DNA from: Nematopogon swammerdamellus
Taxonomy: Eukaryota > Arthropoda > Insecta > Lepidoptera > Adelidae
Assembly: GCA_946902875.1 (NCBI GenBank)
Contig: OX336340.1
Span: forward strand, 20,537,566-20,601,565
Direction of reading: 5' to 3'
DNA length: 64,000 nucleotides
How positions within the stretch are numbered: position 1 is the stretch's first letter; each line of letters begins with the position of its first letter. Below, in pieces: positions 1 through 10,816 of the stretch. The notes below the pieces were generated by a model that was not told the origin of the DNA, did not search any database, and saw nothing but the letters and a program-made list of their open reading frames with translations. The position numbers and the translations under genes are program-made.

Positions 1-79
1 AACAGCCGAACCTAGGCTCTAGGAACACTTGTTGTGGGAAGTTAAATCCTAGCGTTACTTTACACTTGTACTAATGGGC

Positions 80-474
80 TAGTTATCATCAATTATTATT
101 ATTACTAATAATAAATCTGTAAGGCATGGTCATAGAGTAAGTTACTTTGTTTTATGAGATATACCGTTTACAGACTCTATGTATGATACTAAAACTAAAT
201 TGATGCTTTTTGGAAATCTTTTTTGCATGTATGTACGTATGTATGTTCCTCCATAACTCTTAAACCAATGATCTGATTTCGATGAAACTTAGTACATGCT
301 CATTTAGTTATACGAGACACAGGATAAAATTCAGTTCCGGTTACGCTAAGATGTGGCTCTCATACAAACCGAAGTTGTTCCGCGTGCCGAAATAAAGGTA
401 CGGTAGCGGGCTTACTCACTGTCTTCTTTTCGAATACGAATTTTACGCGAGCGAAGCCGCGGGCAAAAGCTAGT
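80..474 (+). mobile_element. non-autonomous Helitron (Lep1-like) copy
   Basis: Ends with GCGAGCGAAGCCGCGGGC, a short GC hairpin, then AAAAGCTAGT: the hairpin plus CTAGT end of lepidopteran Helitrons. The body (CTCATACAAACCG, GTTCCGCGTGCCG, CATAGAGTAAGTTACTTTG) recurs inverted at 27702-28079. Confidence 0.75.
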
Positions 475-757
475 TTTATCTACAGTTTTCTTGGCCCTGG
501 AATTCCCCGCGGCCTTCGAAGTGTGACTTAACATGTCTAAGGCTCGATTATGAGATTTCAATGACATTACGTTACGCACTGTTAAACAGTGAGTTAATAG
601 CTTACTAGTGCTCAAGTAAATATTTGTATGGCAATTTTAGTACATACCAGCCGATCCGCTAGTGGTGCTGCATCTTTTCTCCATACACAAAAAATCATAA
701 TCGAGCCTCTGAGGTTCACTCTTTATTTGTGAAGTGAAGTATTGTGAAGCACTTTCT

Positions 758-870
758 GTGTGAAGTATTGTAAATTTCTATTGCTCTTCTGTATGTTATC
801 TTCTGTCTTGTGTATCTCTGTGTATTTGTGTGCAATAAAGCATTTCTATTCTATTCTATTCTTTATGTAC
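758..870 (+). repeat. retroposon tail ending TGTGCAATAAAG + (TTCTA)n
   Basis: A TGTGTGCAATAAAG polyadenylation-like motif is followed by repeats of TTCTATTC. The same tail occurs at about 11040-11130 (+) and inverted at 2650-2700, marking 3' ends of one retroposon family. Confidence 0.55.
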
Positions 871-1029
871 CTACCTACTATTATTACGGACATGATATTT
901 TTTGAGGTAATATTGGATAAAGATGTGAGAAAGAGAGTTTTTGCATTGGACAAAATAAGGAAAGGAATTGTCATTTAATACCCGACTGCGAACGAGGGTA
1001 ATGCGTTTCACTGGTTTTTTTTTACTTTT

Positions 1030-1425
1030 TAGGGCTCGGGGTTTTTATTTGTAATTTAACTTTCATTTCAAGCGTTTTCTTTTAAAACCGCATCCACTTT
1101 TTAAGATAATACATTTTTGATTAATTAATTACTTGATTACTTGATTACAAACATAGCTAAGAACCGTCGCGATTAAACCAGCTTTATAATAAATAAAACC
1201 GCATCCAAGTTGGTCCATCCGTTTGGGAGCTACGAATCCACAGACAGACACAACCTTACACGCATACACACACACTTTAAACTTTTTTTTTCTACTTTAT
1301 GAAATAGGGCTTTAGCCGACTGTCGACTATGTCAGCCCCATCGTAACTGCTAAACAATCTCTAGCCTCTGAGGCCTAGAGATGCTTGGAAAAATGTATAA
1401 TACCCCTCTTTTTGCGTCGGTTCTT
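1030..1425 (+). repeat. dispersed repeat, GTCGGGG...AACCGCATCCAAGT family
   Basis: Shares GGGCTCGGGGTTTTTATTTG, TTTAAAACCGCATCC, TCCATCCGTTTGGGAGCTAC and CCCCTCTTTTTGCGTCGG with copies at 22835-23290 and 43975-44330. Coding content: none seen. Confidence 0.6.
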
Positions 1426-1930
1426 AACATAATCACGGACGCTAGAGGCTATATTGTCATGTTTGTTTGTCCATGTTGAAAATGTTTTTTTCTTTGGCAA
1501 AAGTAGCTTAAAATGGTTCGTGTAAATATACACACGGTCAGTGCGACAGCGTTTTCCTCCGAACTTGGCTGACGCTGCCGTATGTGACTAAATATGGACA
1601 TAATTATTGTCTGAAATAAAGAAATTTTATTTTATTTTATTTTTTTGCGTTAAATCAAAAGTAGACATTATTATTTTGTCCATATTTAATTTTTCGCAGT
1701 TAAGACTAATGTTGTGCATACTATTAAAATTCAGTTTAATGTACTATAGAAAGCTGCATAGATGTGGGTGCATTTGAGAAATATGCAACACCATACGTTT
1801 TTTGTACCCCTGACATAATACAGGCCTTTACACCATGGTGCTACTGAACCTATAATATAGGTTTCATACCAATGCTTACCTGTTGGTCGTACGAACGGAA
1901 AATGAAGCCATTCGAGCGATTCAAATAATA

Positions 1931-2212
1931 TTTTTTCATTATTTATGTTCTTTATTTCACATTTTTATATTACATTTATATTAATTTTACATATATTATA
2001 ACTATAAAAGGTAATAAAAATACACAAAATTAATACAAACAAATAAAAACGGTAATACCGCCGGCGGCGGGAGGCAAGCCTCCAAGCACGCCGGCGGGTG
2101 CAGACCGTGCCTACGGAGCTCTCCGAGACGACGCGAGACTAGCTTCGAGCGATGGGTGGTGGTACTAGACACGTAGGCCACCACCACCCCCATCTCGGAG
2201 AGCTCCGTATAT
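1931..2212 (-). mobile_element. LINE-like 3' end with GC-rich core (element F)
   Basis: The AT-rich part (TTTATTTCACATTTTTATAT) and the GC-rich part (GGTAATACCGCCGGCGGCGG, CCACCACCACCCCCATCTC) recur at 23555-23965. On the minus strand the GC part encodes an Arg/Pro-rich C-terminus followed by an AT-rich tail, as in non-LTR retrotransposon ends. Confidence 0.55.
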
Positions 2213-2273
2213 ATATATATATTTTATTATTAATACCTTCTAATATGTAATTTGATAACGTTATTGTTTGCAG

Positions 2274-2371
2274 TGGCAGCCGTGGTGGCTGTGGCCACGC
2301 CGACTGAGGTGGAGGAAAATTCCAGAGTTTTCAAGAAATCAGCAGCTGACTTTAATATTAAATTCATGACG
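2274..2371 (+). CDS. serpin-1: serpin exon 2: end of signal peptide and helix A
   Basis: First serpin exon visible in the window. It enters in phase 1 after the acceptor TTGTTTGCAG and leaves in phase 0 at ATGACG|GTGAGT. It encodes AAVVAVATPTEVEENS, which reads as the end of a secretory signal peptide plus the mature N-terminus, followed by a helix A-like stretch (FKKSAADFNIKFMT). The start-codon exon must lie upstream; no convincing one was seen in 1-2273. The product should be a secreted (haemolymph) serine protease inhibitor. Frame and phase match the next exon. The serpin identity rests on the whole exon set, not on this exon alone. Confidence 0.82.
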
Positions 2372-3270
2372 GTGAGTCGTGTGTGTATTCTAAAGCGATT
2401 CCCCTATCATTCCTAGTTATTATAAATTGCAACGTCAGCAGTCTGCACTTATAAGCAAATATAAATATATTATATCTAATATAATAAATATATAAAATCT
2501 TACAAAAGGTACTACTTAATGCCTATGCCATTTTTCGCCAGTGTACCACACTTTTTTACAATTCACAAAATAATAAATCTTGTTGTTAAAAAAAAAGTTG
2601 TTCAGTTTCAGGTCTAGTATCACTTTATCGGTTACTACCACTATTAACGTTAAGTAGAATAGAATAGAATAGAATGGCGTTTATTTCCTCTTCACATCAG
2701 TAATAAAGTAAAGTCATCCTTCAAATTTAATGCAGTCACTGCGGAATCATCTGCATAACAACACGATATTCTTAACCCGATCGGAGCCGCGCATATATTC
2801 TACAGTATGCTCATAAATTTGATGACGATCAGTCAATGAAATGTTTTCAATGAAATTATGATTATTTTTATATGATATAATTATGATGATTATTATGATG
2901 ATGAGTATTTTTATTTATCACTATGTAAAACACAACTTTATTGTACATACTTTCTCTCATAATTCATAGCGGTGATGAGTAAAACAGCGTACAAGCTCAG
3001 CGCTCATAAATTCACTTCAGTGCTCAGTAAAAGTCAACCAATGGCGTTAAAGTCATTTAGCATTGAATTTACGAGCGACGACACATTAAGTGAGCAGAGA
3101 ATTGCTTCATCCTGACGACCAACACTTTTGTACTAAAAGCATAATTAAATGGGTGTAAACCTGGTCTGCCTGGGAAAACGATAGTTTAAAGAGTTTTTGT
3201 AGTGGGAGGAAATTAATTAATTTTTTTCCAACATTTTGTGAGTCTATGAACAAATGTATAGATCAATAAT

Positions 3271-3468
3271 CTATATCTCTACTAAATCTTCTTATAAAAG
3301 AGAATGTCTGTCTGTATATATGTATGTTTGAGGTTAACTCCGGAACCAATGAACGGTTTTTTATGCCGTTTGCATCAATTCAAAGAGTAGTTCTTGAGGC
3401 TCACTATAGGCTCATATACCATAACCGTAAAAAGCCTTCGGGCTGAGCAGTATCAAAGAAAGTATAGT
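3271..3468 (+). repeat. Helitron-type repeat, 5' part
   Basis: GTATGTTTGAGGTTAACTCC, AGAGTAGTTCTTGAGG and CACTATAGGCT recur at 50283-50511, where the copy ends in CTAGT. The 3' end here is replaced by element D. Confidence 0.55.
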
Positions 3469-3474
3469 ATGAAC

Positions 3475-3760
3475 GAATGACAGGCTTGGATGAGGAAACG
3501 GCGTGACAGGAGCCTTTTCACGCCCCTTTTGAAAAACCCCAGGCTGTACTTGGGAGGAAATAGATGGGCAGGGAGTGCGTTGCACATTTTTCCGGTTCTG
3601 TGAATAAAAGACCTACAGAACCGGTTGGTGCGCATCCGTGGTAGGTCGATTGAATAGGGGTGCATCTCCTGCCCAGTACGCGTAGTGCGGAGGTGGAATG
3701 GGGACGGCAGAATCGCGTTGTGTGCGAGTTGACGCTCTACAGCAGAATCGTCTCTTTCTG
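3475..3760 (-). mobile_element. LINE 3' end (element D)
   Basis: The minus strand encodes RMRTNRFCRSFIHRTGKMCN, then ALPAHLFPPKYSLGFFKRGV. This is the typical C-terminal domain of a non-LTR retrotransposon reverse transcriptase protein (R-T...F-x-R-S-F-x-x-R-T-x-x-x-W-N-x-L-P). 5'-truncated. Seven or more copies of the family lie in the window. Confidence 0.65.
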
Positions 3761-4551
3761 AGGCTCGATATTCATTATTATTTACTGCCGCGTACTGACT
3801 GTACTTCGATAATGTATATATTGATTGAACTGGCTGGCACTAGTGCTTGATCCTTTTTGAATTATTTTTATTCCATAGTAATTATTGGACAAGTAACATT
3901 TGTGTGACTTGTATGGATTGTTTTGTACCAAACTCGAAGAGTCTAGACGTGGCACTGTGCCCGTCTGTAAGCGGCATTGTCCTGCCTCCTGGCGACACCG
4001 CTCTTGTGTGATTGGTCCGAGCGAAGTGCTATGTCACCGCCGGAACCATTTTTATCTGTCTGTTTACCTGTTGCCCGCCGTCTCGAATACACGCGACGGC
4101 GAATTTTACTAAGTTCTCATCACACCTACAGTCCACTACTACAGCCCCGACGGAGCCCGCCGACAGGATAGTAGATCCTTCTTCAAAGAATGTGTTGGCA
4201 AATTTAAAATACGGGTTTTGAAGGGTGATGTCACCTATGTTGAAAAACATTGTTAGACTTAAGATGGAATTAAGTTTGAAATCTTCGGTCGTGTTTCTAA
4301 ATAAAATACAATATACATATATATATATATAATAGCAAAACTAGCGATTTTTTTTCTTATTTTTCCCTGGATAGTCATAAACTGGCCTACTCCCTGGTTC
4401 CCGCTTGACGTTGAGTTTTGGGACACGTTGTATATATATTCCGCTCCTTTCACGGCAACTTTTCCAATTTTTCGTTCCCTAAGAATCTTATTCGGATTAT
4501 TAGGGACAAAGAAAAAAATTTGCCAAACCGGTCCAGCTGTTTCAAGTGATG

Positions 4552-4711
4552 CGCTTTTTTTTTTTTTTTTTATGGAAACTGACACGGTTGGCTACATCAC
4601 CTACAACATCCGTGATGTCAGCCCATAACACCGGGTGAACTTGGTGCCACGTCAGCGCTTCCCTTCGGTCGTGCCGGCTACACTGAACTGGACGGAAAAC
4701 ACAAACTGTTT
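4552..4711 (-). mobile_element. SINE-A, truncated (3' part)
   Basis: A poly-T run, then GGAAACTGACACGGTTGGCT, ATCCGTGATGTCAGCCCATA and CACTGAACTGGACGGAAAAC, the reverse complement of the SINE-A 3' half. Confidence 0.8.
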
Positions 4712-4795
4712 ACCAACGAACAGCATTTAATGTATATTTATAAAGATATACCTAGATACGAGTATATATAATACGTTTTATGATTTGACCAACAG

Positions 4796-4939
4796 GAACT
4801 ATACAAGGCAAAACCTCATGAGAGTTTGGTGATGTCCCCGTTCTCCGTGATGCCGCTGCTACTGGAGTTGTCTATGGGAGCTGAGGGCGAGTCCCACGAC
4901 CAGACGCAGAGGGTCTTAGGCGTTAGTGACGATCAATTC
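4796..4939 (+). CDS. serpin-1: serpin exon 3
   Basis: Phase 0 to phase 0, 48 codons, between acceptor GACCAACAG and donor TTC|GTGAGT. It encodes ELYKAKPHESLVMSPFSVMP, then a Leu-rich helix and GAEGES. The S-P-F-S-V motif after a short basic stretch is the classic serpin strand 6B/helix B signature (consensus N-x-V-x-S-P-x-S-[IV]). The following segment, with GAEGESHDQTQRVLGV, matches helices B-C. It joins exon 2 directly (M-T|E-L-Y-K) without frame change. Confidence 0.92.
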
Positions 4940-5793
4940 GTGAGTATATACAATTACAAATGAATAAATAAATAGGTATTATTTACTTTTGGCACGCCGC
5001 GCCAGTGATAGCAGGAAAGTGTCTAGTGACACAACAAGAAAACTACTATACCTAAAATATAAGAAAGAAAAATATCACTACAGGTGATTTGTTTCAGTCC
5101 ATCTTTGTGTTATGAGAATCAACAAGTGCAGTGCAGACATTTAGAAGAGGATTTAATAAAATGCTTTATGATAATATTATATACACTTGTTATAATATTA
5201 TGCACATAGGAACAGATGAGGTAATAGTTACCTATTACGTAAATATAGGTAACAATATTCCTGTAGTGACCAATAAAGGTAAGCGTCCACATCGTAGGGA
5301 TGCACGGAACGTCCACATTTCCGACTGTGATGCGTGACGTCCGTGCGATGCTGAACTGTGGATGCTTATCTTTAAACTCCGTTCCACGTAACTTGTCACT
5401 GGTGGTGCTAAGCTAACTATCTCTTAGTTATGGTTATGTGGAATTTCAAACTCTATTATGTTACAAGTTACGTGGGATGGAGTCTAATGTATGACATGCA
5501 TTGATCGTCCAGGCTCAGCCTTAGATTGACGCCCCCGTGCGGCAGGGCGGCCGACGCGACGCTGCGCTGGATGGAACGCGTTGCCGGGTGGCAGCGCAGT
5601 TCCTCTACCGCCTCGGCCTTGGCAGCGATGCACCAATTTCCACCCAACAAAGCCATTGTCCTGTCCTGCTATTTCAAATGCTCAAGCAAATACTATCAAA
5701 CCATTTAAGCAAAATCTTCACATTTCAACACAACCGATAAGTATAAAACAAAATTTACGAACGGATTTGAATGAACTTATTGTTGTTCCGCAG
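4940..5793 (+). other. serpin intron 3
   Basis: GT (4940) to AG (5793). AT-rich left part; a GC-richer stretch at 5510-5640 has open frames on both strands but no recognisable family. The reading frame running into exon 4 from 5581 crosses the acceptor and is not coding to its left. Confidence 0.6.
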
Positions 5794-5997
5794 ATACGTT
5801 CAGTTTTCCCCTATGCTATTGACGAACTGACGGCGATCAAAGACGTCACTCTAAATATGGCGTTTGCGAATTTCATCGCAGATGGATATAAAATAAGAAA
5901 GGACTTCGATGCTATTTCCAAAGACTATTTCCGTGCGGCCTTGTTGTCCGTTGACTTCGCGAAATCTGTGGATGCTGCTAATACTATAAACTCATGG
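5794..5997 (+). CDS. serpin-1: serpin exon 4
   Basis: Phase 0 to phase 0, 68 codons, acceptor TTGTTCCGCAG, donor TCATGG|GTAAGT. It contains DVTLNMAFANFIADGYKIRK, the usual 'L-x-x-A-N-x-[IL]-[FY]' strand of serpins, then a helix F/strand 3A region with VDFAKSVDAANTINSW (consensus V-D-F-x-x-x-x-x-A-A-x-x-I-N-x-W). The Trp is the last codon and the next exon starts with Val, giving the expected N-x-W-V junction. Confidence 0.95.
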
Positions 5998-6011
5998 GTA
6001 AGTTTTATTTT

Positions 6012-6180
6012 ACTGTAAGTTGCCATTTTTTTACGCAATCCGATATGGATCGCTGAGTCAGAGGAGCCGGAGAACATGCCAATATAAGTTTCGAAAAGGT
6101 GCCATACCGAATATTTCCATTTGATATTGCTGGAACTAGAGAACACACCCGAAGCTGCTGTGCGCCCATCTTTCATTCAA
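6012..6180 (-). mobile_element. SINE-B, 3' fragment
   Basis: CGCAATCCGATATGGATCGC, then AGAGAACACACCCGAAGCTG, matching the reverse complement of the SINE-B tail (compare 33002 and 47393). Degenerate. Lies in serpin intron 4. Confidence 0.6.
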
Positions 6181-6408
6181 TCTATGGCGCTAATTGCCAA
6201 AGTTCTGGTGTTTTCTCTATTCAATAGCTTTTCTGACGAAGAGAAATACTTGGATGAATAACCGAATAGTAGTCTGTTTAGATTTGTTTCATCCTCTTCA
6301 ATCTCACCGAGTACGAACTCACATTTTAGAATGGGTAATGTAAACTTAGGCGTAAATTGAAGTAGATATTGAAATTGTTTGTCTCATTTGTCAACATTTT
6401 GTTTTCAG

Positions 6409-6507
6409 GTCGGAAACAAAACTAACAACAAAATCAAGGATTTGGTCTCGCCCGACAGTCTCGATGGCCTCACCCGCCTTGTGATGTGCAACGCTATTTA
6501 TTTCAAG
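6409..6507 (+). CDS. serpin-1: serpin exon 5
   Basis: Phase 0 to phase 0, 33 codons, acceptor TTTTGTTTTCAG, donor TTCAAG|GTATAC. It encodes [15 protein letters not shown], then [12 protein letters not shown]. These are the serpin motifs W-V-x-x-x-T-x-x-x-I-x-[DN]-L and L-V-L-x-N-A-[IV]-Y-F-K (strand 3A and breach region). The next exon supplies G-E-W, completing Y-F-K-G-x-W. Confidence 0.95.
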
Positions 6508-6804
6508 GTATACTCAATCAAATACAAAATACATAATATGTTTTTATTATTAATGCATTGGTGTGCCTTGACCTCGTGCCGAACACAAAACCTGTTGTGT
6601 ACAACCTGTTTTTCATAATGCAACTGCTCTAATGAAAGAAATCGTCGCGAGAAAGCAATACGTAGGTGCTCTATCTCTCTCTTGGAGTCCGCTGCTAAGT
6701 CTAGCCATCACTGGAGAGAGTATGAATGACTTATTTTCTCTCATAACAATGTGGAAAACCGAAGGTCAGCGCTCGAATCGCAAATTCGACTGATAATAAT
6801 ATAT

Positions 6805-7985
6805 TATAGGGTAGTCGCTGGGGAGCGATCGCAGTGGTAGACTTCGGTCTACCCAAGGTGTCGGGCCCGGCCACCAGTATCCATAGACCCGTATTAGCGA
6901 CCTTTGTACGGGGTCGCAGAGGCGTTTAGTCGTCCAAGGTGTCGGAGTTGGGTACTAGGATCCGTGACGTTTCCCTATGCAGACCACACGGTGGCTACCC
7001 TTAAAACTAGCAGTTGGCTACCCTATCCCGCAACTGGGCGGTGTAACGGGCGTCACTGTTAGAAATAATGTGTGGTAGAGAACTTGTTCTCGACGATTAC
7101 TCATTAAACGTTGCTAGTCTAACATGAGTACTAAGTTGGGGTTTCGGCCTCCTCTTAGCTCACGCTGCTGACTCCACTCAGGTCGGTGGGTCAAATGAGA
7201 TACTACCCTAAACGCTGGGTTGAGTACTGCGGGGTTCCGTTAAAAGCCCCAGAATGCTTCGTGCTTCTACACGGAACACTGGAGTTGGTCTCGCAGGGGT
7301 TGTGGTTTAGCGTTGATTCCCTGGTGCTTCCGTACTTGTGTAGTTAAAGCACCTAACACGGGAATAAGTAGCGAAAGCTGCGAGTGGTGAGCCACTTAGA
7401 GCTCCGTAACCAATGTGGAGAATTGGTAGACATGCGAATAATGTAGATCGGTATGTCGGTGCTACACACACTTATATGTGGAAGTGGGATGGATTTCCCA
7501 CGAGCTAATGACGCTGACGTAAGTCTGTCATTCGAGACCGGTGGATCCCCGGTACACATTAGGTGGTGGTCATATGCACTACCACGCATATACATAGCTG
7601 GTGAAAACAAAAGCCTTTGGGCTAGTACAAAACGCTGAGGCCCTGGGCACAGGTTGCGGTTGGATAGGGTGCTGACCCCAGTGGCAGTGAAGGCTTCACC
7701 CCCGGCTCTCGACTTCGGTCGGGGGTTCCTTCGGGTGGACGGGTGGTGGCTCGGATCGACTGGGGAAAGGTCGCAGCCTGTGTTTCCCATGGGATTTTTT
7801 CGGAAGAACGGACGTTCGACAGAGCAGCTATGGGGCCTCGATCTGGCATACATGATCACTGTACTCGCAAGAGTGCAGGTAGTAGACGTCTGGATTTTGT
7901 AGCCGAAAGGCTGGTATCTCTGGACGTCTATAAACAAAAACGTAAATCAATAAATGATAGAAAAGAAGATGATAATAATATATAT
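6805..7985 (+). mobile_element. unclassified retroelement-like block
   Basis: About 1.2 kb, less AT-rich than its surroundings, with repeated phrases (GGTGTCGG at 6856 and 6939; CCAGTATCCATAG; TTGGCTACCC). It has short hairpins such as GGTAGACTTCGGTCTACC and ends with an AT-rich (GATGATAATAATATATATA) tract running into element H. No complete ORF or known domain seen; it could be the 5' region of a retrotransposon. Confidence 0.35.
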
Positions 7986-8160
7986 ATGCATACCACCACG
8001 CTGTATCTAGACAATCGGCAGTAGGCAGATAAATCGGCGTTGTGTGTGCTGCAAGTACTCGGGTTAATTTACAGTAAAACACCGACCACCACGTTTGGCA
8101 GTGTTAGCGCAAAGTAACTATGAAGCAGCAAGTAGAGCGCGAAGACAGTAACCTATGTAT
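7985..8160 (+). repeat. element H, 5' part
   Basis: CATACCACCACGCTGTATCT, GACAATCGG, AACACCGACCACCACGTTT and AAGCAGCAAGTA match the starts of element H at 12880, 32405 and 62630. Confidence 0.6.
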
Positions 8161-9019
8161 ATTTGTTACCGTAAACACCCAAAATCAGTAAGAATCCGTT
8201 TTTACTAGTAAATACGCGAAGTATCTAAGAGCATAAGAAAAACGCGTTTTTACTAGTCCCTAACCCTTTCTTACTAAGGCAGTTAGGTAAATGCCGAATA
8301 AAATCGAGGGAGTCTGCATGTACACATATGCAGCCGTCAAACTTATTTCGTGAATTTTGATGTTAGCGCAGTTTGAAACAATTTTTTCCTAAGAATTTTT
8401 TTTAACTTTTGTAGCCCATATTGCCCCACCTAGGCTTCATTTCATACAAGGTTTTCTTTGAAGTATCGAATAAAGTTAACCTTTTTCTGTTCGTCAGAGT
8501 TTGCCTCGATTATGCACTGCAGCGTTAACGACTAAAGCGCGAGAGTTGTTTGAAGTTTGCGTGTTTTCGCATTTTTCAAAGCATTCCAACTTGCAGGGCT
8601 GATTTGGGCCAGAAGGGATGGAATGACAAAATAAAAATGTATTATGTGTTTAAAGTCGTCAGATGGATCTTTCATCCGACATATTTAGAAATTGTTGTAC
8701 GTGGTCTGGTTGCTGAGTACTAAGCGTCGCAAAGTACAATAATTTATTTTATTCGCACCCCCTTACCCGAGCCCAAAGACGTTTCTTCAAATTCACGTCA
8801 AAATTATTATATCATCTTTTTATTGCACTTTTCAATTAAAATCCTTTCTTACTAAACGCACATCAGTTAATATCCGAACCGAAACATCCGATGGGGCTAG
8901 CTACGTCTTCTTTGCCTTCGGAAATTATTGTCACTTTAGAAAGAATATAGGATTAAGAGAAAATCATAGCCGAAGGAAACCAAAGCAGCATGCATGAAGA
9001 TAATGCTTTTTGGTTTCCT

Positions 9020-9110
9020 TCTTATTCTTATCCCTTAGTTGCATTTAATGATACGAACGGGGGAGATGCAATAGGACTGCTCTTCTTAACTACTGAACCC
9101 CACACGCTAC
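9020..9110 (+). repeat. element H tail remnant
   Basis: TCTTATCCCTTAGTTGC, GGGAGATGCAATAGGACTG and ACCCCACACG correspond to the element H tail (TTATCCCTTAGTCGCC ... GGGAGAGATGCAGTGGGGCT ... ACCCCACACG). It gives the spurious open frame upstream of exon 6. Confidence 0.55.
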
Positions 9111-9157
9111 TTGATAATGTTATAGCAATTAATAATGCGTTTTACCTACGTCCTCAG

Positions 9158-9298
9158 GGTGAATGGAAAACGAAGTTCAACAAGGATCTGACTCGGGACC
9201 ATAACTTCCACAAGTCCAGTAAGGAGACTGTTCAGATTCCCACAATGTACATTGAAGATAAATTCAAATACGCCAAGAGCTCTAAGCTGAAGGCTCAG
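9158..9298 (+). CDS. serpin-1: serpin exon 6
   Basis: Phase 0 to phase 0, 47 codons, acceptor CTACGTCCTCAG, donor GCTCAG|GTAACG. It begins GEWKTKFNKDLTRDHNF, the serpin G-x-W-x-x-x-F-x-x-x-x-T-x-x-x-x-F motif. It continues with a strand containing ETVQIPTMYIEDKFKYA, matching V-x-[MV]-x-M-M. An open reading frame continues upstream to 8990, but that part lies left of the splice acceptor and is repeat sequence (element H tail), not exon. Confidence 0.95.
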
Positions 9299-10076
9299 GT
9301 AACGCACATTCACTATATCGTGTACTTAATTTAAGCTTTGCTTTAACCTTTTTAGGACTGTAATCCGTAACTCTATAAGTCTTCTCTATCGAAGTGTCTT
9401 CTCTATCTTTCAACGTTAAGAAGAAAGAGATGACACAATTTTTTTTATAATAAAGCCTTAAGTTCCTAAAACAAACTTATAGACAGCTGATGCTATTGTT
9501 TCGCTCTAAAATTCGCGCTCATGTCAATTTGACTTTTCCTGTGTGCATGTTAGAAAGGTAAAATATTATGTATGACCGTACGCCCAGACTTAACTTTAAG
9601 TCGGCTTAGTATTCTAATGACAACATTTCACTTATGGCCCAACTGAATTTTATCGTGTCTTTAAAAGATGAGCATGTGGGCTTACTGGTTACCAATCAAT
9701 CTTCTACTCTGATTTATTAAAAACCTTCGTTAATAAATTAGAATAGAGTACCTATAGATTATATAATAAATCATGGTAGAACAATATAAATTTTTTTTAT
9801 ATAATTTTAATTTCAGGTATTCTTTATAAGATGTTTAGTAAACAAAATAAACTAAAAAAAAATTGCGAAGGAACTTTAAACATATTAAAAATACAGTTGA
9901 TTCAGCAATGCCTACGAACATTTTCTGCAGTTTCCAAGGCGCTATGGGTTTATATCACAGATGTTGCTACATCTAGTGATGTTAGCCAACCGTGCCCTAT
10001 TGTATAAAAGCAATGTGTTTACATCGGTCCCATCATGAATGAAATCAATTTTTATCAAAAGAAAGCGCGGCATGGC

Positions 10077-10195
10077 CCTGCTTGGTGGAAATCAAAAGGG
10101 AAACCTCCGTTATGGCACCTACCTTCTCGGAGGTGATATTGGCTGGTCAGAGCATGTGTTTTGGCCACTCTGAATCAGCCACCCATACCATATAA
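10077..10195 (+). mobile_element. SINE-B, 3' fragment
   Basis: TCGGAGGTGATATTGGCTGG, AGAGCATGTGTTTTGG and TCAGCCACCCATACCATAT form the plus-strand SINE-B tail. It abuts element C directly. Confidence 0.7.
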
Positions 10196-10560
10196 AAAAC
10201 CGGCCAAGTGCGAGTCGAACTCGCGCACCAAGGGTTTCGTATCGCCATGTCATGGCCAGCGCCACTCACGCCGTCTAATTATTAGTTAAAATGCTTCATA
10301 CTGTTTTCGGTAGATGGCGCGAATACACTTTTTAGTTTCTTGTATGGCGACCCCCGTGAATTTTTTTTTTCTTATTTAATTATTATTCGTTGTTATATCG
10401 GTCATAATAACACATATTCAGTGAAAATTTCAACGGGCTACCATTTACTGTTCAAGAGATACAGTCCTCGGTCAGACAGACGGACAGAGAGACAGATATA
10501 CAGACAGACGAGGTAGGCTTAGTAATAGGGTCCCGTACGACGGATACGGAACCCTAAAAA
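10196..10560 (+). repeat. element C, near full length
   Basis: Starts AACCGGCCAAGTGCGAGTCG and ends GATACGGAACCCTAAAAA. GGGTTTCGTATC near the start pairs with GATACGGAACCC at the end. A (CAGA)n-like tract and CATTTCAACGGGCTACC-type phrases are shared with copies at 42310, 48751, 50551 and 53563. Common in lepidopteran introns. Confidence 0.75.
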
Positions 10561-10606
10561 TAGCATCCTCTTTCATCAGTAGTAAAAAGAACGAATGCAC
10601 TTCCAG

Positions 10607-10816
10607 ATTCTAGAGCTACCCTACCGCGGAGGCGAAGTGTCCTTGGTCATTGTCCTGCCGGATGAGATAGACGGGCTGCAGGATCTGATAACGGCGCTCA
10701 ATGAGCGCGATGTTCTGGCCGATGAAATGAAGAACATGTACTTGGATAAAGTAAACGTGCAAATTCCTAAATTCGAAATCAAAACGGAGATCGATCTCAA
10801 GGAAATTCTTATCAAG
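10607..10816 (+). CDS. serpin-1: serpin exon 7
   Basis: Phase 0 to phase 0, 70 codons, acceptor ATGCACTTCCAG, donor ATCAAG|GTGACT. It encodes ILELPYRGGEVSLVIVLPDE (serpin consensus V-[LV]-E-L-P-Y-x-G-x-x-x-S-M-x-[IV]-[IV]-L-P), an acidic helix, and VNVQIPKFEIKTEIDLKEIL (V-x-[VL]-x-[IL]-P-K-F-x-[IL]-E-x-x-x-D-L). This is the most diagnostic serpin exon of the window. It lies just downstream of a tRNA-less repeat (element C, 10196-10560) in the intron. Confidence 0.97.

Larger units (their letters stand above)
1..2273. other. upstream intron or flank of the serpin gene; repeats only
   Basis: No coding exon recognised. It holds a Helitron end (80-474), a retroposon tail (758-870), an element of the GTCGGGG family (about 1030-1425) and a LINE 3' end with GC-rich core (1931-2212). 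Exon 1 with the signal peptide start was not found, and is presumably left of the window. Confidence 0.6.
2372..4795 (+). other. serpin intron 2
   Basis: GT (2372) to AG (4795). Contains an inverted retroposon tail (2645-2700), a Helitron-type element (3271-3468), a LINE 3' end of element D (3475-3760) and a truncated SINE-A (4552-4711). The remainder is AT-rich without recognised features. Confidence 0.7.
6508..9157 (+). other. serpin intron 5
   Basis: GT (6508) to AG (9157). Holds a long moderately GC-rich repeat-like block (about 6805-7985), element H starts (7985-8160) and an element H tail remnant (9020-9110). The rest (8160-9020) shows nothing recognisable. Confidence 0.65.
9299..10606 (+). 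other. serpin intron 6
   Basis: GT (9299) to AG (10606). Left 780 bases AT-rich with nothing recognised. The right part is two back-to-back repeats: a SINE-B 3' end (10077-10195) and element C (10196-10560). Confidence 0.7.

Noticed and set aside
758..978. Hydrophobic frame that could be the missing signal-peptide exon
   Set aside because: It starts without ATG in a good context, coincides with a retroposon tail (TGTGCAATAAAG + (TTCTA)n) and lacks a donor in the needed phase.
5581..5793. Upstream extension of the exon 4 reading frame
   Set aside because: No serpin similarity left of 5794 and a good acceptor at 5793; the exon 3/exon 4 junction is in phase without it.
7353..7937. 194-codon minus-strand frame
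   Set aside because: No domain, signal or family resemblance; lies within the repeat-like block and is opposed by frames on the other strand.
8990..9157. Open frame running into serpin exon 6 from the left
   Set aside because: It crosses a clear acceptor (CTACGTCCTCAG). The part to the left matches the element H tail, and the serpin motif Y-F-K-G-x-W is formed only by splicing 6507 to 9158.
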